NCBI RefSeq assembly: GCF_018129405.1
Contig: NZ_JAFCLP010000001.1
Location: forward strand, 310,001-374,000
DNA: 64,000 bases
Reading direction: 5' to 3'
From: Bradyrhizobium iriomotense
GTDB taxonomy: Bacteria; Pseudomonadota; Alphaproteobacteria; Rhizobiales; Xanthobacteraceae
The position numbers were made by a program, and so were the translations under genes. A model generated the notes under the pieces. That model saw nothing but the letters and a program-made list of their open reading frames with translations, had not been told where the DNA came from and did no database searches. Below, in pieces: positions 44,860 through 52,332 of the stretch; the first letter of the stretch is position 1, and each line of letters begins with the position of its first letter.

Positions 44860-46359
44860 ATGGAAGAGTTGGCCAATCTGTTTCACGGCTTCGCGGTCGC
44901 CCTGCAGCCCTACAACATCATGCTGATGATCATCGGCATCACGCTCGGGGTCATCATCGGCGTGCTGCCGGGGCTCGGCGGCGCCAATGGCGTGGCGATC
45001 CTGCTGCCCCTCACCTTCAGCATGCCGCCGACATCGGCGATCATCATGCTGTCCTGCATCTATTGGGGCGCGTTGTTCGGCGGCGCCATCACCTCGATCC
45101 TGTTCAACATCCCCGGCGAGCCATGGTCCGTGGCGACCACCTTCGACGGCTATCCCATGGCGCAACAGGGCAGACCCGGCGAAGCCCTGACGGCGGCCTT
45201 CACCTCCTCCTTCGTGGGCGCGCTGTTTGCCGTCATCATGATCACGCTCGTCGCGCCCCTGGTCGCAGGCTTCGCGCTGCGATTTGGCCCGGCGGAAAAG
45301 TTCGCGGTCTACTTCCTCGCCTTCTGCAGCTTCGTCGGCCTCAGCAAGGAGCCGCCGTTCAAGACCATCGCGGCCATGATGGTGGGCTTTGCGCTTGCAG
45401 CGGTCGGGCTGGATTCCATCACGGGACAATTGCGGCTGACCTTCGGGGTTACCGAGCTGCTCAACGGCTTCGACTTCCTGATCGCCGTGATCGGCCTGTT
45501 CGGCATCGGCGAGATCCTGCTGACCATGGAGGAAGGGCTGGCATTCCGCGGCGGCAATGCCAGCATCAACCTCCGCGTCGTGCTTCAGACCTGGCGCGAA
45601 CTGCCCGCCTACTGGATGACCTCACTGCGTTCCTGCCTGATCGGCTGCTGGATGGGCGTCACGCCCGCGGGCGCAACGCCGGCGTCCTTCATGAGCTACG
45701 GTATCGCCAAGCGGCTGGCGCGGCGCGGCAACAATTTCGGCAAGGGCGAGATCGAAGGCGTGATCGCGCCGGAGACGGCCGCGCACGCCGCCGGCACCTC
45801 GGCGCTGCTGCCGATGCTGTCGCTTGGCGTGCCCGGCTCGCCGACGGCTGCCGTGCTGCTTGGCGGATTGTTGATCTGGGGCCTGCAGCCAGGCCCGATG
45901 CTGTTCGTCGAACAGAAGGAATTCGTCTGGGGCCTGATCGCGTCGATGTATCTCGGCAATCTCGCCGGCCTCATCGTCGTGCTCACCTGCGTGCCGATCT
46001 TCGCCGCGATCCTGCGCGTGCCCTTCGGCATCATCGCCCCGCTGATCCTGGTGCTCTGCGCGATCGGCGCCTACTCGGTGCACAACAGCACCTTCGACGT
46101 GATGCTGATGCTCGTGTTCGGCGTGCTCGGCTATCTCCTGAAGAAGTGCAACTACCCGCTCGCACCGCTGGTGCTCGCCATCGTGCTGGGCGACAAGGCG
46201 GAGGAAGCGTTCCGCCAATCGCTGCTGGGATCCCAGGGCTCGCTCGGCGTGTTCTTCTCCAACGGCCTCGTCAGCACGATCATGGCGCTCGGCCTGGTCG
46301 CCCTGTTCTGGTCCCCGATCCAGGAAGGCTACAGCCGGCTGCGCACGTCGCTCGCGTGA
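44860..46359 (+). CDS. tctA: Tripartite tricarboxylate transporter, large permease (TctA), second system
   Basis: A 499-residue permease with about a dozen membrane spans. Signatures: IGITLGVIIGVLPGLGGANGVAILLP, SCIYWGALFGGAITSILFNIPGEPWS and the second half repeat SLGVPGSPTAAVLLGGLLIWGLQPGP. The first-system TctA has proline-threonine variants at the same places, so the two systems are separate lineages rather than recent duplicates. It closes tctCBA; no clear terminator follows, but the next gene has its own operator. Confidence 0.93.
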   Translation: MEELANLFHGFAVALQPYNIMLMIIGITLGVIIGVLPGLGGANGVAILLPLTFSMPPTSAIIMLSCIYWGALFGGAITSILFNIPGEPWSVATTFDGYPMAQQGRPGEALTAAFTSSFVGALFAVIMITLVAPLVAGFALRFGPAEKFAVYFLAFCSFVGLSKEPPFKTIAAMMVGFALAAVGLDSITGQLRLTFGVTELLNGFDFLIAVIGLFGIGEILLTMEEGLAFRGGNASINLRVVLQTWRELPAYWMTSLRSCLIGCWMGVTPAGATPASFMSYGIAKRLARRGNNFGKGEIEGVIAPETAAHAAGTSALLPMLSLGVPGSPTAAVLLGGLLIWGLQPGPMLFVEQKEFVWGLIASMYLGNLAGLIVVLTCVPIFAAILRVPFGIIAPLILVLCAIGAYSVHNSTFDVMLMLVFGVLGYLLKKCNYPLAPLVLAIVLGDKAEEAFRQSLLGSQGSLGVFFSNGLVSTIMALGLVALFWSPIQEGYSRLRTSLA

Positions 46360-46408
46360 AGCGCGGCCGGCGTGATGGTCGCGTCAGATTCGCCGCACCC
46401 CGCACTTC

Positions 46409-46425
46409 TGGAATAAAGAATTCCA
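46409..46425. promoter_or_regulatory. Palindrome of the same 6-5-6 form in the tctA-oxlT gap
   Basis: TGGAATAAAGAATTCCA has perfect TGGAAT/ATTCCA arms and the same length as the other sites, but ATTCCA rather than ATRCCA. It is 296 bp upstream of the oxlT1 site, 50 bases after tctA. It could be a weak or remote operator, or chance. The 415-bp gap 46360-46774 holds this and the 46705 site; no gene is supported. Confidence 0.4.
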
Positions 46426-46704
46426 GGAATCGTGCAGTCATCTGACGACGCGCATCCCATGCGAGCGGAGCTGCGAACCCCGACATGCGCCAGCTGAAAG
46501 TCGAGGGTGAATCGGCTTCCCACAGCCCGTTTTCGGCTCGCGGAGACAGCCGATATATCTCACAAATTCAATGACTTACGTTCATACCATCGCTGCGGCC
46601 GCTGTCACGCTGCAGCGATTGGGGCTTTACAATTTCGCGGCCAAAGCGCATGTGAACTGATCCCGCGATATTTCGCCGCACCCTCCAGTCCTTCGCTTGA
46701 ATCT

Positions 46705-46721
46705 TGGCATAATGAATACCA
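46705..46721 (+). promoter_or_regulatory. Palindromic operator upstream of oxlT copy 1
   Basis: TGGCATAATGAATACCA, one arm mismatch (C/A). It ends 53 bases before the ATG at 46775. Confidence 0.72.
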
Positions 46722-46774
46722 GGATGCGAGCAGCGCATGCATAAAAATGATCGGCGCGTTCGGGAGGGTTTTTT

Positions 46775-48064
46775 ATGACGGACATGGTGCAGTCGGCTGC
46801 GGCTCCTAGTGCCGCACGCGTAAGCGATGCCTATCGCTGGGCTCAGTTGGCGATCGGTGTGGCGGCGATGGTGATGATCGCCAATTATCAATATGGCTGG
46901 ACGTTCTTCGTCCCTGACATCCAGAAGAAGTTCGGCTGGGATCGCGCTTCGATCCAGTGGGCGTTCACGCTGTTCGTGCTGTTCGAGACATGGCTCGTGC
47001 CGGTTGAAGGATGGTTCGTCGACAAATACGGTCCGCGCATCGTGGTTCTCGTCGGCGGCGTGCTCTGCGCCATCGGCTGGGCGATCAACGCACAGGCCAC
47101 CTCGCTCAACGGCTACTATCTCGGCATGATCATCGCAGGCATTGGCGCCGGTGGCGTCTACGGCACCTGCGTCGGCAATGCGCTGAAGTGGTTTCCGGAC
47201 AAGCGCGGTCTTGCCGCCGGCATTACGGCGGCGGGCTTCGGTGCGGGCTCCGCGCTGACCGTCGCGCCGATCCAGGCCATGATCAAGGACAGTGGATTCC
47301 AGACCACCTTCCTCTATTTCGGCCTCGGACAAGGCATCATCATCTGCCTCCTCGCCTTCTTCCTGCTCGCACCGAAAGCGGGCCAGGTGCCGAACGTGGT
47401 GGCGAATGCCAATATCATCCAGACCCGGCGCAACTATCAGCCGACCGAAGTGCTGCGCCAGCCGATCTTCTGGCTGATGTACTTCATGTTCGTGATCGTC
47501 GGCGCGGGTGGACTGATGGTCACCGCGAACCTGAAGCCGATCGCGGTTGACTGGAAGGTCGACAGCGTGCCGGTGACGCTGATGGCGGTGACGATGACCG
47601 CGGTGACCTTCGCAGCGACCATCGACCGCGTGCTCAACGGCCTGACGCGTCCGTTCTTCGGCTGGATCTCCGACATGATCGGCCGCGAGAACACGATGTT
47701 CCTCGCCTTCGGCATGGAAGGCTTCGGCATCTGGATGCTCTATCTCTGGGGTCACGATCCGGTCTGGTTCGTGCTGCTGTCGGGCTTCGTGTTCTTCGCC
47801 TGGGGTGAGATCTACTCGCTATTCCCCTCGACCTGCACCGACACGTTCGGCGCCAAGTTCGCGACCACCAATGCCGGCCTGCTCTACACCGCCAAGGGCA
47901 CCGCCGCGCTGCTCGTCCCGGTCGCAAACCTGATGCAGCAGTCGTCGGGCACCTGGGACAGCGTGTTCATCATCGCGGCCGGCGCCAATATCCTGGCTTC
48001 GCTGCTGGCGATCGCGGTGCTCAAGCCCTGGCGCAAGGTCGTGGTCGCGAAATCGACCGTCTGA
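46775..48064 (+). CDS. oxlT: Oxalate/formate antiporter (OxlT-type MFS), copy 1
   Basis: A 429-residue MFS protein with 12 membrane spans, close in length to Oxalobacter OxlT (418). It keeps the two charged residues OxlT uses to bind oxalate: R292 in LNGLTRPFFGW (OxlT R272) and K374 in LYTAKGTAALL (OxlT K355). FVDKYGPR and NALKWFPDKRGLAAG are the loop motifs. GGGAGGG precedes the ATG. It would exchange external oxalate for the formate made by Oxc/Frc, a charge-moving exchange. It has its own operator and terminator. Confidence 0.92.
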   Translation: MTDMVQSAAAPSAARVSDAYRWAQLAIGVAAMVMIANYQYGWTFFVPDIQKKFGWDRASIQWAFTLFVLFETWLVPVEGWFVDKYGPRIVVLVGGVLCAIGWAINAQATSLNGYYLGMIIAGIGAGGVYGTCVGNALKWFPDKRGLAAGITAAGFGAGSALTVAPIQAMIKDSGFQTTFLYFGLGQGIIICLLAFFLLAPKAGQVPNVVANANIIQTRRNYQPTEVLRQPIFWLMYFMFVIVGAGGLMVTANLKPIAVDWKVDSVPVTLMAVTMTAVTFAATIDRVLNGLTRPFFGWISDMIGRENTMFLAFGMEGFGIWMLYLWGHDPVWFVLLSGFVFFAWGEIYSLFPSTCTDTFGAKFATTNAGLLYTAKGTAALLVPVANLMQQSSGTWDSVFIIAAGANILASLLAIAVLKPWRKVVVAKSTV

Positions 48065-48091
48065 CACGCCCCAACAGTTGATCCAAACACG

Positions 48092-48120
48092 ACGCCCGGC
48101 CTCACGGCCGGGCGTTTTCT
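48092..48120 (+). terminator. Rho-independent terminator after oxlT copy 1
   Basis: CGCCCGGCC-tcac-GGCCGGGCG followed by TTTTCTTCGTTTT. Confidence 0.85.
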
Positions 48121-48200
48121 TCGTTTTGGGCAGACCTTCTGTATTTCCGAATGGAACCCGCAATTTCTTGGGGCGGGGAGCCAAGTTAGGACTTGCATTC

Positions 48201-48217
48201 TGGAATATGGTATACCA
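48201..48217 (+). promoter_or_regulatory. Palindromic operator upstream of oxlT copy 2
   Basis: TGGAATATGGTATACCA. Right arm ATACCA; left arm TGGAAT. It ends 102 bases before the ATG at 48320. Confidence 0.7.
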
Positions 48218-48319
48218 AGCTCCCCGCCGCGCTTGCGACGATAAGCCACAACATTTGCGACACTGGGTCATCTTGCAATCCCAAGCCGCAATCAATCAGG
48301 CGCGTTGGGAGGTTTCTTG

Positions 48320-49642
48320 ATGATTTCCAGCACGGACGGCGCCGTCACGGCCGCGCCTCTTCGCACCGGTTTCCGCTGGCTCCAGCTCGCCATGGGCATC
48401 GTCTGCATGGCGATGATCGCCAACCTGCAATATGGCTGGACGCTGTTCGTCGATCCGATCGATGCCGCGCACCATTGGGGACGCGCCGCGATCCAGCTCG
48501 CCTTCACCATCTTCGTCGTCACCGAGACCTGGCTGGTGCCGGTCGAGGCCTGGTTCGTCGACAAATACGGCCCGCGCATCGTCATCATGTTCGGCGGCGT
48601 GATGATCGCACTGTCCTGGGTGCTCAACTCCTACGCCGACTCGCTCACTTTGCTCTATGCGGCCGCGATCGTCGGCGGCATGGGCGCCGGCGCGGTGTAC
48701 GGCACCTGTGTCGGCAACGCGCTGAAATGGTTTCCCGACCGCCGTGGCCTTGCCGCCGGCGCGACCGCCGCGGGCTTCGGCGCGGGCGCCGCGCTCACCA
48801 TCGTCCCGATCGCGACCATGATCGCATCGAGCGGCTACCAGCAGGCGTTCCTCACTTTCGGCATCGGCCAGGGCCTGATCGTGTTCGTGCTCGCCTTTTT
48901 CATCCAGCCGCCACGGCTCTCGATCCCACCGAAGAAGAAGCAGCTCAATTTGCCGCAGACCAAGATCGACTTCACCCCGCCGCAAGTGCTGCGTACCCCT
49001 ATTTTCTGGGTGATGTACCTCGTCTTCGTCATGGTCGCCTCCGGCGGCCTGATGACTGCGGCGCAGATCGGCCCGATCGCGCACGACTACAAGATCGCCG
49101 ACACGCCGGTGACGCTCGCCGGCTTCCAGATGGCGGCGCTGACCTTCGCGATCTCGCTCGACCGCATCTTCGACGGCTTCGGACGCCCCTTCTTCGGCTG
49201 GGTCTCCGACACGATCGGCCGCGAGCCCACCATGTTCATCGCCTTCGGCACCGCCGCGGTGATGCTCTTGACGCTGTCGGCTTATGGCCAAAATCCTGTT
49301 GTCTTCGTGCTCGCGACAGCGGTGTATTTCGGCGTGTTCGGCGAGATCTACTCGCTGTTCCCCGCGACCTGCGGCGACACCTTCGGCTCGAAGTTCGCAA
49401 CGACCAACAACGGCATGCTCTACACCGCCAAGGGCACCGCCTCCCTGCTCGTCCCGCTCGCTAGCGTGATCTCGGCAACGTATGGCTGGAAGGCCGTGTT
49501 CGTGGTGGCGGTGGCGCTGAATGCAACGGCCGCGCTGATGGCGCTGTTCGTCATCAAGCCGCTGCGCCGCTCCTTCATCCTCGGCAAGGAAGCCGAGACC
49601 GCCGACACGGCGACCGGCAGCGCCAAGACCGAGACGGCGTAA
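48320..49642 (+). CDS. oxlT: Oxalate/formate antiporter (OxlT-type MFS), copy 2
   Basis: A 440-residue MFS protein, a clear paralogue of copy 1 along its whole length (WTLFVDPIDAA, TETWLVPVEAWFVDKYGPR, GTCVGNALKWFPDRRGLAAG). The oxalate-binding pair is kept: R289 in FDGFGRPFFGW and K371 in LYTAKGTASLL. It differs in the central loop (PPKKKQLNLPQTK) and a longer acidic tail. I chose the ATG at 48320 after GGGAGG over a TTG at 48305. Having a separate operator and terminator, it can be controlled apart from copy 1. Confidence 0.92.
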   Translation: MISSTDGAVTAAPLRTGFRWLQLAMGIVCMAMIANLQYGWTLFVDPIDAAHHWGRAAIQLAFTIFVVTETWLVPVEAWFVDKYGPRIVIMFGGVMIALSWVLNSYADSLTLLYAAAIVGGMGAGAVYGTCVGNALKWFPDRRGLAAGATAAGFGAGAALTIVPIATMIASSGYQQAFLTFGIGQGLIVFVLAFFIQPPRLSIPPKKKQLNLPQTKIDFTPPQVLRTPIFWVMYLVFVMVASGGLMTAAQIGPIAHDYKIADTPVTLAGFQMAALTFAISLDRIFDGFGRPFFGWVSDTIGREPTMFIAFGTAAVMLLTLSAYGQNPVVFVLATAVYFGVFGEIYSLFPATCGDTFGSKFATTNNGMLYTAKGTASLLVPLASVISATYGWKAVFVVAVALNATAALMALFVIKPLRRSFILGKEAETADTATGSAKTETA

Positions 49643-49668
49643 GCCGCCACAGACCAGAGCTTTCAAAG

Positions 49669-49698
49669 AGGGGCGCAGCGATGCGCCCCTTTCTTTTT
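49669..49698 (+). terminator. Rho-independent terminator after oxlT copy 2
   Basis: AGGGGCGCA-gcga-TGCGCCCCT followed by TTCTTTTT. Perfect 9-bp stem, 27 bases after the stop. Confidence 0.85.
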
Positions 49699-49767
49699 GG
49701 CCGACGACAAACGTCAGTATTGCTGCCGCAAGATTTTTCGGATCAGCCAAATCCAGCGCTTGACGAT

Positions 49768-49784
49768 TGGCATTATGTATACCA
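49768..49784 (+). promoter_or_regulatory. Palindromic operator upstream of the CBS-domain gene
   Basis: TGGCATTATGTATACCA, one arm mismatch. It ends 33 bases before the ATG at 49818. A longer open frame runs through it, but the ribosome site at 49808-49813 fixes the real start downstream. Confidence 0.72.
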
Positions 49785-49817
49785 CACTTCACCTGTCATT
49801 CACCCAGGGAGGTCGCA

Positions 49818-50246
49818 ATGCTGGTCGGAGACATTCTGCGCAAGAAGACGCCGCGCGTTGTCACGGTGCGAATGAACGAAACGGTGGGTATCGCCGCCAA
49901 GCTGATGCGCGCCAACAATATCAGCGCGCTGGTGGTCAAGGACGTGGTCCGCTCCGAGGGCAACACCGCAGTCGGCATGTTCACCGAGCGCGACGTGGTG
50001 CGCGCCGTCGCCGAGCACGGCGCCAATGCCATCAACGTCAAGGTCTCGCAGCTCGTGTCGGTGCAGCAGCTCGTGTCCTGCACCTCCTCGGATACGATCG
50101 AGCATGTTCGCCACCTGATGAATCGGCATCACATCCGCCATTTGCCGGTCATCGACGATTACAGCCTCGTCTCGGTCATCAGCATGCGCGACATCGCCGC
50201 TGCCATGGACGAGGCGATCAACGGCACGCCGCAAGCGGCAGCCTAA
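49818..50246 (+). CDS. CBS-domain pair protein
   Basis: A 142-residue protein made of two CBS motifs: VTVRMNETVGIAAKLMRANNISALVV then GMFTERDVVRAVAEHG, and CTSSDTIEHVRHLMNRHHIRHLPVI then SVISMRDIAAAM. CBS pairs bind adenosine nucleotides and sense energy state. GGGAGGT precedes the ATG. A palindrome of the oxalate family sits 33 bases upstream, so it may report AMP/ATP or NAD state to oxalate metabolism or transport. The regulated partner is not known. Confidence 0.9.
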   Translation: MLVGDILRKKTPRVVTVRMNETVGIAAKLMRANNISALVVKDVVRSEGNTAVGMFTERDVVRAVAEHGANAINVKVSQLVSVQQLVSCTSSDTIEHVRHLMNRHHIRHLPVIDDYSLVSVISMRDIAAAMDEAINGTPQAAA

Positions 50247-50349
50247 ACAGCGGCAACACTTCCCCTGCGACTACCGGCCCCGGCTCGGATCCTTCCGAGC
50301 CGGACCGGATCTTTCGTCCCAAATTCCGGTCTCTGCTCGCGAGGATTTC

Positions 50350-51369
50350 ATGAAGATCTGCATCTACGGCGCCGGCGCGATCGGCGGATATCTCGGGGTT
50401 CAGCTCGCGCGTGCGGGCGCCGACGTCAGCCTGGTCGCACGCGGCGCGCATCTCGCCGCGATGCGCGAGCGCGGCCTGACGCTGCTCGCCGGCGAGGAGA
50501 CGCACACCGTGCATCCGCGCTGCACCGACGATCCCACTGAACTCGGCGTGCAGGACTACATCATCATCACGCTGAAGGCGCATTCGATCACCGGGGTGAT
50601 CGAGAAGATGCAGCCGCTGCTCGGGCCCCACACCCGCATCGTCACCGCCGTCAACGGCATCCCCTATTGGTATTTCTACAAGCACGGCGGCCAATACGAG
50701 AACTCGACGCTGGAGAGCATCGACCCCGGCGCTCGGCAATGGCGCGAGATCGGCGCCGAGCGCGCCATCGGCTGCATCGTCTATCCCGCCACCGAGATCG
50801 AGGCGCCCGGCGTGATCCGCCATGTCTACGGCAACAATTTTCCGCTCGGCGAGCCCTCCGGCGAGATCACGTCCGACGTGCAGCGCCTCGCGGACCTGTT
50901 CGTCGCAGCCGGCCTGAAGGCCCCGGTGCTCGACCGCATCCGCGACGAGATCTGGCTAAAACTCTGGGGCAATGTCTGCTTCAACCCGATCAGCGCGCTG
51001 ACCCACGCCACGCTCGACGTGATCTGCACTGATCCCGCCACACGCGCGCTGTCGCGCGCGATCATGGTGGAGACCCAAGGCATCGCCGAGACCTTCGGCG
51101 TCAAATTCCGCGTCGACGTCGAGCGCCGCATCGAGGGCGCACGCAAGGTCGGCGCGCACAAGACCTCGATGCTGCAGGATCTCGAGCGTGGCCGCCCGAT
51201 GGAGATCGACCCGCTCGTCACCGTCGTGCAGGAGATGGGCCGCCTCACCGGCATCGCGACGCCCGCGCTCGACTCGGTGCTGGCGATGGTGACCCAGCGC
51301 GCCCGCATCGCCGGCCTCTATGACGGCACCTCCGCGCCATCAGATCCGCGCGCACTGGCGGTGGCGTGA
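50350..51369 (+). CDS. Ketopantoate reductase-family protein (PanE/ApbA-like)
   Basis: A 339-residue NADPH-dependent 2-oxoacid reductase. The Rossmann loop ICIYGAGAIGGYLG opens the protein, TLKAHSITGVIE carries the usual lysine-containing segment, and IRDEIWLKLWGNVCFNPISALT is the C-terminal signature with the catalytic lysine (WLKLWGN). True PanE supplies pantothenate; this copy is coupled to an FAH-family gene and may reduce another 2-oxoacid. The gene overlaps the next by TGATG. Confidence 0.85.
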   Translation: MKICIYGAGAIGGYLGVQLARAGADVSLVARGAHLAAMRERGLTLLAGEETHTVHPRCTDDPTELGVQDYIIITLKAHSITGVIEKMQPLLGPHTRIVTAVNGIPYWYFYKHGGQYENSTLESIDPGARQWREIGAERAIGCIVYPATEIEAPGVIRHVYGNNFPLGEPSGEITSDVQRLADLFVAAGLKAPVLDRIRDEIWLKLWGNVCFNPISALTHATLDVICTDPATRALSRAIMVETQGIAETFGVKFRVDVERRIEGARKVGAHKTSMLQDLERGRPMEIDPLVTVVQEMGRLTGIATPALDSVLAMVTQRARIAGLYDGTSAPSDPRALAVA

Positions 51370-52154
51370 TGGCGGGCGAGATCAAGCACTGGCTCCGTTT
51401 TCGCCATGGCGGCACGACCGGCTTCGGCACGCTGACATCCTCGGGCATCAGCGTGCATGAGGGCGAGATGTTCGGCCGCAACACGGCGACCGGCAAGACT
51501 TTAGCGCCGTCGGAGGTCGAGCTGCTCGCGCCCTGCGCGCCCAGCAAGATCGTCGCGCTCTGGAATAACTTCCACGCACTCGCGGCCAAACTGAACCAGC
51601 CTGAGCCGCCGGAGCCGCTCTATCTGCTGAAGGCCACCACCAGCATCACGACGCCCGGCGCCGTGATCCGTCGCCCCTCTTATTACGACGGCAAGACGAC
51701 ATACGAAGGCGAGCTTGGCATCGTCGTCGGCAAGACCTGTTCCCGCGTGTCGCCTGCCGAAGCCGACGGCTTCATCTTCGGCTACACCTGCGTCAACGAC
51801 ATCACCGCCAACGACATCCTGACCAGCGATCCCACTTTCCCGCAATGGGCGCGCGCCAAGGGTATCGACGATTACGGCCCGTTCGGTCCCGTGATCGCGA
51901 CCGGCCTCGATCCGGCAAAACTCAACGTGCGCACCATCCTCAACGGCGCCGAGCGGCAGAACTATCCGATCTCGGACATGATCCTCACCGCGCAGGAACT
52001 GGTCAGCAAGATCTCCCACGACATGACCCTGCTCCCCGGCGACCTCATCGCGGTCGGCACCTCGGTCGGCGTCGGCGTGATGAAGGAGCCGGTGAATACG
52101 GTCACCGTTGCGATCGACGGCATCGGCGAGCTCACCAACGAGTTTCGGCTGTAG
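51369..52154 (+). CDS. Fumarylacetoacetate hydrolase (FAH)-family protein
   Basis: A 261-residue FAH-fold enzyme acting on 2-oxo or acylpyruvate compounds. Metal-site acids are in YEGELGIVVGKT (E-x-E) and GYTCVNDITANDIL; DYGPFGPVIATGLDP and MTLLPGDLIAVGTSVGVG are family hallmarks. The ATG at 51369 overlaps the stop of the PanE-like gene, so the two are translated together and probably act in one catabolic route. Substrate unknown. Confidence 0.88.
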   Translation: MAGEIKHWLRFRHGGTTGFGTLTSSGISVHEGEMFGRNTATGKTLAPSEVELLAPCAPSKIVALWNNFHALAAKLNQPEPPEPLYLLKATTSITTPGAVIRRPSYYDGKTTYEGELGIVVGKTCSRVSPAEADGFIFGYTCVNDITANDILTSDPTFPQWARAKGIDDYGPFGPVIATGLDPAKLNVRTILNGAERQNYPISDMILTAQELVSKISHDMTLLPGDLIAVGTSVGVGVMKEPVNTVTVAIDGIGELTNEFRL

Positions 52155-52332
52155 CCCTCTCTGTCATTCCGGGGCGCGGGAAAACCCGGCAATCCCAGCA
52201 ACGTCCTCCAGCAATCGGCGGACGCAACCAACCGTGGATCGCGCGATCCGTAGGCCGCCGCGCCCCTTGATCTCGGTTCCGCTCTCCAATAGCAACTATG
52301 GCGAAAATGTGTGCCGGCGTGAGGAATTCACG

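Noticed and set aside
51561-51574. TGGAATAACTTCCA resembling the oxalate operator
   Set aside because: Arms are five bases with a four-base centre, and it is in the middle of the FAH gene.
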